Source of the DNA: Protula sp. h YS-2021
Lineage: Eukaryota; Annelida; Polychaeta; Sabellida; Serpulidae
DNA: 64,000 nt
Assembly (NCBI GenBank): GCA_949752745.1
Contig: OX457026.1
Span: forward strand, 42,997,239-43,061,238
Direction of reading: 5' to 3'
The first letter of the stretch is position 1. Each line of letters opens with the position of its first letter. The notes beneath the pieces were generated by a model, which had not been told where the DNA came from, did not search any database, and saw only the letters and a list, made by a program, of their open reading frames with translations. Positions 9,888 through 20,626 of the stretch are shown here, piece after piece. The position numbers were made by a program, and so were the translations under genes.

Positions 9888-10107
9888 AAAAAGGGAATGT
9901 CGTTTATACGAGACTAGCAGACGACGTCTCGGGCATTCTGATTGGCCATAGGATGGATGGAAGGGTTAGAGTATCTTGAACAGTACCTCAAAAAGTTCTT
10001 TTTTATATTGCGTGGTAAATATTACTGGAAGGGAACCCATTAAAAGTGGAGAACGCGAATTGCGCTTTTACTCGTAAAAGCTCGTTTTACGAAATAAAAC
10101 GATAGTT
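9888..10107 (+). repeat. DIRS-A right inverted terminal repeat
   Basis: Inverted copy of 2176-2339 over 9888-10051, then a distinct outer segment ending CGATAGTT at 10107. The outer segment is complementary to the right half of the ICR. No target-site duplication flanks the element. Confidence 0.92.
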
Positions 10108-10585
10108 AAGATGAAAGATAGAAGGCATTTCTCAATATAGCTGGCGCAAACATTGAACTTGAACAAAGCCAGAACTACCTCTTTTGTTTTATTTATATTC
10201 TGCAAAATACAGGGAAAAGTAATAACTAACGTGTCATTGTAAATGTTGTTTACTAGAACTGAAAATTATAACAATTCTTTATTCATTCATCTATTCAGGC
10301 AATTTTGTTTGTTGAAAACAGGAAACGGTCCATCTTTTTTATGAGAGCGAGATATTCGTTCAGCCTTCTTTGAATTCGCGTCTTCGCAAAATGACAGTCC
10401 ATTGTTTTTCCCCGTTATTTCACGAGAAAAAAGTATGGCAGTGTTAGAAATTGTAACTTTAACCTGAAAAATAAGCTTTGAGCTTTAATACGTTACTTTA
10501 GAGATAAATATTAAATGAGACAGCTCACAGACCATCAATGTCTACCAATACAACACTTAATTTATGCTGTGTACGCGAAAAAATT
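10108..10585. other. No recognised gene
   Basis: AT-rich DNA without a credible open frame or repeat that I can name. Confidence 0.4.
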
Positions 10586-10652
10586 AAAACTAGACCGTTT
10601 TCGCTACCGAGTAGCGAAAATTACACTTCGGGGTCGCAAAAAATGCGATTCT
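10586..10652. repeat. Direct-repeat copy 1 (partner at 12098-12160)
   Basis: The words ACTAGACCGTTTTCGC and GAGTAGCGAAAATTACACTT recur near 12098, in the same orientation and with few changes. The two copies bracket the GGTCA array and the G/C-rich blocks, so they may be the ends or flanks of one repeat unit. Confidence 0.65.
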
Positions 10653-11280
10653 GGACTCTTAACTTCTTACATATCATCTTTTAGGCTCAAAGGGTCGAAA
10701 ATAGTTTTTGGCTTTGACCATGACCGAGGAGGTCAAGGTCACCAAGGACCCCTTACATATGGTCTTTTAAGCCCACAGACTGGAACATAACCTCAAACTC
10801 GCTCTATATCTAACCGTTTTCGAGATAATGGTTAACTTCCGGTTTCTGACTTTGACCATGGTCAAGGAGGTCAAAGAGGTACCTCAAAGAGGTCAAGTTC
10901 ACCGAGGTACCTCTTACATATAGTCTCTTAGGCCCAAAGGGCCGAAAGTAAGCTCAAAATCACTGTATCTCTAACCGTTTTCGAGAGAATGGTCAACTTC
11001 CAGTTTTTGACCTTGACCATGACGGAGGAGGTCAAAGTCACCGTGGTACATTTTATATAAAGTCTTTTAGGCCCAAGTGGTTGAAAATAAGCTCGAAATC
11101 GCTTTATCTCTAACCATTTTCAAGATAATGGTCAACTTCCGGTTTTTGATTTTGACCATGACGGAGGTCAAGGTCACCGAGGTATCTCTTATATACCGTC
11201 TTTTAGGCCAAAGGGTCGAAAATGATCTCAAAATCGCCCTATCCCTAACCGTTTTCGAGATAATGGTCAACTTCCGACTC
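10653..11280. repeat. Tandem repeat of about 130-160 bp with TCAAGGTCA motifs
   Basis: About four to five diverged units contain 'ggcccaaagggtcgaaa', 'ctctaaccgttttcgagataatgg' and 'gaccatgac...ggaggtcaaggtcaccgagg'. They are related to 430-850. Short open frames here are repeat shadows. Confidence 0.85.
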
Positions 11281-11357
11281 CCCCTACCAACTCCCCCCTG
11301 GCGATCTCCCCCCGTAGGCTGACTCCCCCCCCCGTCCTTCTCCCCCCCCCCCCCCCA
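11281..11357. repeat. C-rich block, inverted partner of the G-rich block at 11805-11925
   Basis: C runs of 5-15 are separated by GGCGAT, GTAGGCTGACT and GTCCTT. Its reverse complement resembles the G-rich minisatellite at 11805-11925, including the spacing around AGAAGGAC. Confidence 0.8.
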
Positions 11358-11804
11358 TGGCAGATTTTTTTTAGTTAGTAAGTTAGTCACCAGGAAAGTC
11401 ACTAGGAAATTAATCTGCTTTAAAATCCAATTACGAAATTACAATCAAACACTTACTGTAAACTGATCTTTCAAATGTGATCACGAAATTTAATCTACAG
11501 ATCACCAGCTTTACTGTGTCACCACCTACTCTGGAAAACATCATCATCAGTAGCCTACTCTGGGGGTGAAGGCTAATAAACAATTGCAATTCTTGTGCAT
11601 GCAATGAGCATAACACTAGATCCGACGTTTCATTGATTCGGTCGAAAATTCAAAATATCAATCACTTAATTAAACAGATTAAAGAAACATCAATAACCCT
11701 TTGGTCTTCATACATCAATAAGGAAAGCAAGTTTGAGGGGGGAGAAGGAAAAAAAGAGTGGAACGTACAAGTTTTGCTGATGTAAGTTTAAAAACAAAAA
11801 CTGC
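11358..11804. other. Spacer between the G/C-rich blocks; no gene seen
   Basis: AT-rich DNA of about 450 bp. It would form the loop of a large inverted repeat if the two flanking G/C-rich blocks paired. Confidence 0.45.
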
Positions 11805-11925
11805 TTCGGGGGGGGGGGGAGAAGGACAGGGGGGAGACCGCCTAGGGGGGGGGAGACTGCCAGGGGGGAAATCGCCGGGGGGAAACCGCCGGGGGGGGAA
11901 AGCGCCAGGGGGGAGACCGCCTGTT
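11805..11925. repeat. G-rich minisatellite with G-quadruplex potential
   Basis: Units of about 15-18 bp such as GGGGGGAGACCGCC and GGGGGGAAATCGCC repeat six to seven times, with G runs of five to eleven. Many four-run windows could form G-quadruplexes. Confidence 0.85.
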
Positions 11926-12097
11926 CCCATAATAATCATAATTATTTTAAAAAATGCGATTTTACAATGTCGAATCATCCTCTATCACTGAGCCAAATTC
12001 CATCACTCTTTAGCAATTGTGAAAAACCCAAACGCTGTGATGGCTTTCATTAAGAATTGGGCGATCAATACACCGAGGCTGATATCATGCCAGTTTA

Positions 12098-12160
12098 AAC
12101 TAGACCGTTTTCGCCCCCGAGTAGCGAAAATTACACTTGGGGGTCACAAAAATACGATTC
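12098..12160. repeat. Direct-repeat copy 2 (partner at 10586-10652)
   Basis: Second copy of the ACTAGACCGTTTTCGC element, with small changes. Confidence 0.65.
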
Positions 12161-12289
12161 TGAAATCTTAATCGTGTGTGTCGGGAGGGGGGGGGGGGTG
12201 GTGGGTGGTATGGGGCAGGAGAGGGGGAAAAGGGAGGGGCAACAAAGAAATGTCAGATTCAACTACTGCCACACAGATATTGTAGATAT

Positions 12290-12930
12290 ATGTAACAAAT
12301 ATATACCAAAATATACAAATTTCTGATAATTTTCATGTTCCCGTTATTATGGCTCATTTCGGCCGATCGCGAAAAAGAGTAATTTTTCGGGAGAGGACCG
12401 TTTACAGATTCTACAAGTATAATATAAAGAAGATCCAATTGTAGGAGCAGATGCATTTTCTGATAAAGGACCATCTAGGGGTTGTGCTCGTATAATATCA
12501 AGACGATCCAACCAAAACTGTAGGAGGGGATGTATTTTATAGTTTTTTACTATCACTTATACCAATTTCTGACAATTTCCGCTTATTTCGGCTTTTTTCC
12601 GCCGATCGCCAAAAAGTACTTTTTCCGGTAGAGGACCACCTAGAGATTGTACGTGTATAGTACCAAGAAGATCTAACCAAAACTGTACGAGCAGATACAT
12701 TTTGAAAAAAAAAATTGTAACAATTTATTTTTTTGGCCAATTTGGTCAAGTTTGGTCAAATGCCAAAAATTGGTTTATGGCTGGGGAGGGACTTACCTAA
12801 GGAACAATCATGTGTAATATATATAAAAAAAAACTCCCCCCTGAGAAAACGTTGTCTAACACACACATACCACCGACAACGGAAAGTGATGGGTAAAGCC
12901 CTTCTTCGACAAAGTAGAAGCTGGGCTCAA
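12290..12930. repeat. Diverged 'TTTTTGGCCGATCGCCAAAAAG' repeat units
   Basis: Imperfect units of about 130-200 bp carry 'gagaggaccacctagagattgta', 'gatccaaccaaaactgtaggagcagatgcattt' and a gccaa/ttggc inverted word. They belong to a family scattered over the window (22080-23110, 24000-24100, 58250-58340, 59440-59580, 60770-61320). A stem-loop at 12896-12926 (AGCCCTTCT ... AGAAGCTGGGCT) ends this stretch, just before the 1.59-kb repeats. Confidence 0.6.
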
Positions 12931-12931
12931 A

Positions 12932-15900
12932 AGTAACAGCCAGGTAGATAGTGATGGTTGCTATCTTTACTTAAAATTTCAAGACAGTAGTACTATTTTC
13001 CTGGAGTTATTCAAATTTTACTGACATTTTGTCGGTTTTTCGCCAAAATTTTCGTCAATTTTTGGCCAATCATTAGGAATTGGTATAAGTAATAAGTAAG
13101 TAAAAGTAATAGCCGGATAAGTAGTAACGCTTGCTACTGTCACTTAATATTTCAAGACAGTAATACTATTTTCCTGGAGACAGTAAAGATTTTGCAAAAA
13201 AAATTGTTTTTTTTTTCGCCAATTTCTGGCGAATCACCAAAAAAAAAAAAAAAAAAAAAAAAATAGCCACACTTACGCACCCTACCTTCCACCAAAATTT
13301 TAGAACGTTTCCACCGAAACCCTAGGAGACACGTTTTCAAGAAATTCGGTTTTTGGCCAATATTTCCGAAATTTTTGGTGAAAAGCCAAAAAGAAGTAAT
13401 GGCCAGGTAGGTACTTTTGTCCGCTTGTATCAACCAAAATCTTAAGACATTCAATCTAAAAGCATAGGAGGGGATACGAGTTTTCAACCTAAAAGCGTAC
13501 ATACGCACATACTTTCAACGACTCAAGACGAACCAGACGGAAACACCTTAACGTATCGTATGTATTCGATAAACTGTTGGGATTGAAAATCCCAAAATGT
13601 AATAACCTATCCTACGACTGTGAATCTAGTTTGGTAGGTCGTCAAAGTTCCCCCTACTGATGTAATCTGTGACAACTTTCGTGAACATCCATGTAGCTTT
13701 TGTATCTGACTATATTTCAGAGCCCTAGGAAAATCACGATACTGTTCAAGGCTACTGAGATAAGATTAAAAAGAAGTTTGTAATTTAATAAAACTCTCCA
13801 ACATTGCCTCAATAATTTTGGTATCATTAAATAGAATTATTATGTCTTGGCGACTAAGTGGAGACATAGTGTTTGTACGTTTTGTGTGTGCGTCTGTGTG
13901 TACGTGCGTTTGTTTGTTTGTTTGTATGGTGTTTAACGTCCCGTTCAACAACTAGAATGGGTATATTAGAACGTACTTGCTAAAGCAACAAGTTGGGAAC
14001 AAGAAGGAAGAATGAAGAAATAGTAAAAGAAGAAATTCCGATTAGTCGCCTCTTATGCCAGTGTACGTGTGTGTATCAGTCTATGGTGAACAAAATGTTG
14101 TGTGAGGTTTTTGTGTGTTTCTCATCTACGGTTGCTACGTAATATGCCACTCAGTCAGGGATCAGTGTCAGTTGTGGTGCAAGATGAAGTCGTTATGTAC
14201 GAGGTCATGGAATGCTATTGCCGTATTTATAGGTCTCAGTAAGTCTAGTAATTGTTTTTTCTTTTCGCAGCATACTTGATTCGATCGCCAAGGTGATCCA
14301 TATATGGGAGCTATTTTATATCGGTTAGCATTGTTCGCAGTACCTGGAAGCATTTAAAGTGGGTCATCTGATATCTTGTGTTATGATATTGTTTGCAGTA
14401 CCTGGAAGCATTTTTCGCTTTTAAAGTGGGTCAGACAAGGTAATATATCATGGCTATAACTACACTTAGGGTACAGACCGTTACAGTTACACTGGGCAAA
14501 AGGGTAAGAGTTGCGTTTACAGCCAGTAACAGCCAGGTAGATAGTGATGGTTGCTATCTTTACTTAAAATTTCAAGACAGTAGTACTATTTTCCTGGAGT
14601 TATTCAAATTTTACTGACATTTTGTCGGTTTTTCGCCAAAATTTTCGTCAATTTTTGGCCAATCATTAGGAATTGGTATAAGTAATAAGTAAGTAAAAGT
14701 AATAGCCGGATAAGTAGTAACGCTTGCTACTGTCACTTAATATTTCAAGACAGTAATACTATTTTCCTGGAGACAGTAAAGATTTTGCAAAAAAAATTGT
14801 TTTTTTTTTCGCCAATTTCTGGCGAATCACCAAAAAAAAAAAAAAAAAAAAAAAAATAGCCACACTTACGCACCCTACCTTCCACCAAAATTTTAGAACG
14901 TTTCCACCGAAACCCTAGGAGACACGTTTTCAAGAAATTCGGTTTTTGGCCAATATTTCCGAAATTTTTGGTGAAAAGCCAAAAAGAAGTAATGGCCAGG
15001 TAGGTACTTTTGTCCGCTTGTATCAACCAAAATCTTAAGACATTCAATCTAAAAGCATAGGAGGGGATACGAGTTTTCAACCTAAAAGCGTACATACGCA
15101 CATACTTTCAACGACTCAAGACGAACCAGACGGAAACACCTTAACGTATCGTATGTATTCGATAAACTGTTGGGATTGAAAATCCCAAAATGTAATAACC
15201 TATCCTACGACTGTGAATCTAGTTTGGTAGGTCTTCAAAGTTCCCCCTACTGATGTAATCTGTGACAACTTTCGTGAACATCCATGTAGCTTTTGTATCT
15301 GACTATATTTCAGAGCCCTAGGAAAATCACGATACTGTTCAAGGCTACTGAGATAAGATTAAAAAGAAGTTTGTAATTTAATAAAACTCTCCAACATTGC
15401 CTCAATAATTTTGGTATCATTAAATAGAATTATTATGTCTTGGCGACTAAGTGGAGACATAGTGTTTGTACGTTTTGTGTGTGCGTCTGTGTGTACGTGC
15501 GTTTGTTTGTTTGTTTGTATGGTGTTTAACGTCCCGTTCAACAACTAGAATGGGTATATTAGAACGTACTTGCTAAAGCAACAAGTTGGGAACAAGAAGG
15601 AAGAATGAAGAAATAGTAAAAGAAGAAATTCCGATTAGTCGCCTCTTATGCCAGTGTACGTGTGTGTATCAGTCTATGGTGAACAAAATGTTGTGTGAGG
15701 TTTTTGTGTGTTTCTCATCTACGGTTGCTACGTAATATGCCACTCAGTCAGGGATCAGTGTCAGTTGTGGTGCAAGATGAAGTCGTTATGTACGAGGTCA
15801 TGGAATGCTATTGCCGTATTTATAGGTCTCAGTAAGTCTAGTAATTGTTTTTTCTTTTCGCAGCATACTTGATTCGATCGCCAAGGTGATCCATATATGG

Positions 15901-17702
15901 GAGCTATTTTATATCGGTTAGCATTGTTCGCAGTACCTGGAAGCATTTAAAGTGGGTCATCTGATATCTTGTGTTATGATATTGTTTGCAGTACCTGGAA
16001 GCATTTTTCGCTTTTAAAGTGGGTCAGACAAGGTAATATATCATGGCTATAACTACACTTAGGGTACAGACCGTTACAGTTACACTGGGCAAAAGGGTAA
16101 GAGTTGCGTTTACAGCCAGTAACAGCCAGGTAGATAGTGATGGTTGCTATCTTTACTTAAAATTTCAAGACAGTAGTACTATTTTCCTGGAGTTATTCAA
16201 ATTTTACTGACATTTTGTCGGTTTTTCGCCAAAATTTTCGTCAATTTTTGGCCAATCATTAGGAATTGGTATAAGTAATAAGTAAGTAAAAGTAATAGCC
16301 GGATAAGTAGTAACGCTTGCTACTGTCACTTAATATTTCAAGACAGTAATACTATTTTCCTGGAGACAGTAAAGATTTTGCAAAAAAAATTGTTTTTTTT
16401 TTCGCCAATTTCTGGCGAATCACCAAAAAAAAAAAAAAAAAAAATAGCCACACTTACGCACCCTACCTTCCACCAAAATTTTAGAACGTTTCCACCGAAA
16501 CCCTAGGAGACACGTTTTCAAGAAATTCGGTTTTTGGCCAATATTTCCGAAATTTTTGGTGAAAAGCCAAAAAGAAGTAATGGCCAGGTAGGTACTTTTG
16601 TCCGCTTGTATCAACCAAAATCTTAAGACATTCAATCTAAAAGCATAGGAGGGGATACGAGTTTTCAACCTAAAAGCGTACATACGCACATACTTTCAAC
16701 GACTCAAGACGAACCAGACGGAAACACCTTAACGTATCGTATGTATTCGATAAACTGTTGGGATTGAAAATCCCAAAATGTAATAACCTATCCTACGACT
16801 GTGAATCTAGTTTGGTAGGTCGTCAAAGTTCCCCCTACTGATGTAATCTGTGACAACTTTCGTGAACATCCATGTAGCTTTTGTATCTGACTATATTTCA
16901 GAGCCCTAGGAAAATCACGATACTGTTCAAGGCTACTGAGATAAGATTAAAAAGAAGTTTGTAATTTAATAAAACTCTCCAACATTGCCTCAATAATTTT
17001 GGTATCATTAAATAGAATTATTATGTCTTGGCGACTAAGTGGAGACATAGTGTTTGTACGTTTTGTGTGTGCGTCTGTGTGTACGTGCGTTTGTTGTTTG
17101 TTTGTATGGTGTTTAACGTCCCGTTCAACAACTAGAATGGGTATATTAGAACGTACTTGCTAAAGCAACAAGTTGGGAACAAGAAGGAAGAATGAAGAAA
17201 TAGTAAAAGAAGAAATTCCGATTAGTCGCCTCTTATGCCAGTGTACGTGTGTGTATCAGTCTATGGTGAACAAAATGTTGTGTGAGGTTTTTGTGTGTTT
17301 CTCATCTACGGTTGCTACGTAATATGCCACTCAGTCAGGGATCAGTGTCAGTTGTGGTGCAAGATGAAGTCGTTATGTACGAGGTCATGGAATGCTATTG
17401 CCGTATTTATAGGTCTCAGTAAGTCTAGTAATTGTTTTTTCTTTTCGCAGCATACTTGATTCGATCGCCAAGGTGATCCATATATGGGAGCTATTTTATA
17501 TCGGTTAGCATTGTTCGCAGTACCTGGAAGCATTTAAAGTGGGTCATCTGATATCTTGTGTTATGATATTGTTTGCAGTACCTGGAAGCATTTTTCGCTT
17601 TTAAAGTGGGTCAGACAAGGTAATATATCATGGCTATAACTACACTTAGGGTACAGACCGTTACAGTTACACTGGGCAAAAGGGTAAGAGTTGCGTTTAC
17701 AG
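12932..17702. repeat. Three direct tandem copies of a 1,593-bp unit
   Basis: Copies start at 12932, 14525 and 16118, each with AGTAACAGCCAGGTAGATAG. I noticed one substitution between copies 1 and 2 (G to T at about 15232). Copy 3 has a poly-A five bases shorter (20 versus 25), lacks one T in the GTTTGTTTGTTT run, and stops at 17702. Each unit contains internal sub-repeats of the 'agtaacagccagg...aagacagtaatactattttcctgg' type, an A25 tract, a TG-rich microsatellite and a GGTGTTTAACGTCCCGTTC motif. The repeated minus-strand open frames of 118 and 61 codons show no domain and are not called as genes. Confidence 0.95.
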
Positions 17703-18040
17703 TTGTGCCTACATTAGATAGCTGGGGGACAGGGTGGTGGAGGTTGATGGTTAGCAAAAGAAAAATCAGACCACCTTTAAGATCTGGATAAAAGGACATA
17801 ATAGTAAGACCGTTTGTGGAGACCCCTTCGAAATTAGGGCAAAAAGACGCACGGTAAACCTGTCTGTCTTGAACAACTTCCAGACCCGGATAAAAATGTA
17901 ACGTACAGTAAAAGGTGACCAACTTCAGAGCTGGATAAGAAAGGCCTACAGTAAAACCCTTTTTAGCGACCACCTTCCATACTCGGATTAAAAAAGACGT
18001 GCAGTAATATCTGTTTTGGTGACCACCATCTGTTTTGTAT
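17703..18040. repeat. Minisatellite-like dispersed repeat (inverted relative at about 47980-48300)
   Basis: Four diverged units of about 60-70 bp carry 'gaccacctt', 'ggataaaa' and 'gtaaaac'. The reverse-complement family lies at 47980-48300, and its neighbours match the end of the 1.59-kb unit, so this is one long dispersed repeat. Confidence 0.65.
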
Positions 18041-19024
18041 ATTTTGAATTTTTTACAATGAACTATGATTATGTTTGCAGAAATGAGTATTTTATTTCAG
18101 TACTAAAACAAGGAAAATTGTGTTGTTTTTTTTGGGGGGGGGGGGGGTATTGTGGGTTTAGTCGGGGAGACATTTGTTTTTGTTTACAAAAACAAGAAAC
18201 CTAAAAGCGTATAGGTATCGACTGAAAGTGTGTAATATAAGCCTGTACTCTTACGTTTTGTGTGCACTGGCCACTCTAGTTTTTAAAAACATTGACAATA
18301 TACTAAGATATAAGCCAGTTCAATTTTTTTATTCACACCAGTTCACCACTAAGAACTCCAAGAACAAATTCAAACATACAGCAAAGCAATACATATTACC
18401 CCAATTCCCAGTGTCTATTGTTCTCCTCATACAATGCATTCCTTAAACGATTGGGAAACGTTACCGTATTGAAGCGATCGGAAATTTATTCAGTATTTGA
18501 ATCTCTAAATGATCAGAAAAAACCAAACAATAACATGTATTTTTAACAGATAAGAGCTGTCTCTGTGCAATTACTTTCACTACATATGTAAACTACAACC
18601 TCAGATAGACACGATCCAACGTGTAACGCGGATGAACCATGAAATCGGTGATAAAGTCGGTTTGCAAAGTGCCATACTACTGTCACTTTCATTACGTTTT
18701 TCACAATTCTAGCAGCTTTACATTTTTTAATTTCGACAAAAGCTAAATTTGATATTAAACACCGTATCATTTAAAATAAGAATTCTGAAGCAAATAAGAA
18801 ACAGGATGCTATTCCGGAATAGACTACCGATAAAGAGTATTTCGATTGTATTTTTGTGTATTCTTAGACAGCAAGCAATAAACCTCAGGCACAACAAGAT
18901 TGACCTTCATTTTGTGGGTGTGTGCGTGGGGGGGGGGGGGGGGGGTCCTCGATGGGGACTAAGCGGGTAAATATTATATCCTCGTTTGAAGAATGAACAG
19001 AATATGAGTGATGAATTAGAGGAT
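18041..19024. other. No recognised gene
   Basis: AT-rich DNA with two long G tracts (about 18136-18147 and 18930-18945). Open frames are short and without recognisable content. Confidence 0.45.
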
Positions 19025-19306
19025 ATTCGAATGTCACAGAAATCAAAATTTCTTAATTTTTCATCATTTTAAGTTGCAGACTATATAAACAACTTATTTT
19101 CTTGCCTTTGAAATAAAAAAAAAACATGAAAAATTAAAAATGCAAATCAATTTTTTTAAAATTTTAATAAACAGCCAAATATAAATTCAGTTTTTCAATA
19201 TTTTTATTTTCCTTTCGCCAAAAGATAAGAATTTACGTTGTTCAACTTATTTTCACCATTTGGTATGAGAAAAATGAAGCAATATTGATTTCTGTGACAT
19301 TCGAAT
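19025..19306. mobile_element. MITE-like element with 22-bp perfect terminal inverted repeats
   Basis: ATTCGAATGTCACAGAAATC at 19025 is repeated in inverted orientation, ending at 19306, and the pairing continues imperfectly inward for about 20 bp. The interior is AT-rich and non-coding. TA dinucleotides lie near both ends, but the target duplication is unclear. Confidence 0.6.
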
Positions 19307-19865
19307 TATCGGTAGTCTATTCTGGAAAAGTAACACTTGTGTTACCTGTGACGTTGATATAACGTTAATATGACAACAAATTTACAAGTTTCAACATAAC
19401 CAATAAACAGCGAGATGCTATGTGTGACCTTAACTGCTACGGGAAGCGAAGGCAAGTTCTACAGAGTCCACAGTTTCCGCGCACCATTAAAGCTTTGCTT
19501 TTCAAACAAATATCACATCGAAATATCGCAGGCATCGGAAAGAGGTTAAAGAAGCCATTATCCAGAGCACATCCCCCAACCGGAAACGGCGATGGGTCGG
19601 TTTAAAATTAAAGTCCGATCCGACTGTGACACTGTGAATAGTATAAAACGATTTGTTACAGCTCAGTCTGACGGCGACTCCGGTTGGGACGGCAACTGAA
19701 ACCAAATTTTTAAGTATTGTCTAAAACACGTCCAAACACTAAGTTCAACGTCAAGCTTTTTTCATTCTTCTTATAGCATTGCCTTTTGAGTAGCAAAGTA
19801 CGAAGTACGTGTCTGTGAGCAACATCACACCTACGCTATACGCAACCACAGTGCCCACGCTTCGG
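19307..19865. other. No recognised gene
   Basis: No credible frame or named repeat is visible. The short open frames on both strands overlap each other and show no domain. Confidence 0.4.
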
Positions 19866-20450
19866 TAGCATTCGGAATTCAGTTTGTATCACCGTGAGGT
19901 TGACCTTTAACACAAGGTCACCCCAACTTATCAGGTTGCAACACCTTTGACATGCAAATTAGACAAATTTTGGTTGAAATCCGTCCAGCCGACCTTGAGA
20001 TATGGTGTCCAAAAGCAACAGATGTGTAAAATTCACAGCGACCTTGAACTTTGACCCAAGGTCACTCAAAGGTAATTAGGTCACAACCCTTCTCCACAAA
20101 ATCCACATAACAGCTTTGGTTGAAATCCGTCCAACTGAATTTGAAATATCGTGTACACAAGAAAAGCTTTACACACATTACAATAAAAAAAAGCTAAAAA
20201 ATTTTAAAAATTCGCCAAAAATCCAATTTTTAGCGAACCGTCAAAAAAAAAAAAAAAAAGAAGAAGAAAAATGGCGTGTATCAAGCTACGACCATGGTAA
20301 AGGGGGGGGGGGGGTCCTGTAAACTATCAGACCAAATGGCCTACACATCTAAGAAGAATGAGTGGTAACGGACGGAGAGACGGACAGACAGATGGACAGA
20401 ACCCAATCCATAAGCTCTCCCCCGGGGTATAAAGTCCCGGTTGAGGGCTA
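19866..20450. repeat. Dispersed repeat with GACGG tail and terminal palindrome
   Basis: Two diverged units of about 180 bp share 'aaggtcac', 'ttggttgaaatccgtccarc' and 'gagatatngtgt'. A GACGGAGAGACGGACAGACAGATGGAC tract near 20370 and an imperfect palindrome at 20413-20449 (AGCTCTCCCC ... GAGGGCT) follow, then a poly-A. This is the same end architecture as the elements at 22172-22729 and 43914-44849. Confidence 0.6.
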
Positions 20451-20583
20451 AAAAAAAAACGTGGTTATAAATAAAATTCTCTTAATATTCTTAACAAAAT
20501 GACCACCATTCGTCACGCTATCCCTCTTCGACTCTTTCTGATTTCCCCTTTTCTCTCCGTCACCTTTCTGTTCTTTTACCATC

Positions 20584-20626
20584 TACAGCAAAAAGATGGT
20601 AACCCAGCCACCATCTTTTTGCTGTA
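20584..20626. repeat. Perfect 17-bp hairpin
   Basis: TACAGCAAAAAGATGGT at 20584-20600 is perfectly complementary to 20610-20626, with a nine-base loop AACCCAGCC. There is no T-run typical of a terminator, and the context is a non-coding repeat region. Confidence 0.85.

Larger units (their letters stand above)
2145..10107 (+). mobile_element. DIRS-like tyrosine-recombinase retrotransposon, apparently intact (DIRS-A)
   Basis: The unit of about 7.96 kb has inverted terminal repeats (2145-2339 and 9888-10107). It encodes Gag, RT/RNase H with a methyltransferase-like tail, and a tyrosine recombinase on the plus strand. An internal complementary region lies at 9708-9821. The left half of that region is the reverse complement of the left end, and the right half that of the right end, which fixes both borders to within a few bases. 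This split-terminus layout is the hallmark of the DIRS family, whose model is a circular intermediate integrated by the recombinase without target duplication. No flanking duplication is seen. All three long frames are uninterrupted, so the copy could be recent or active. DIRS-B lies on the other strand at 32182-40611. Confidence 0.93.

Noticed and set aside
13152..16689. 118-residue minus-strand ORF repeated three times
   Set aside because: It crosses the poly-A tract (poly-Phe) and is identical only because the DNA is triplicated. Copy 3 loses the frame through a poly-A length change.
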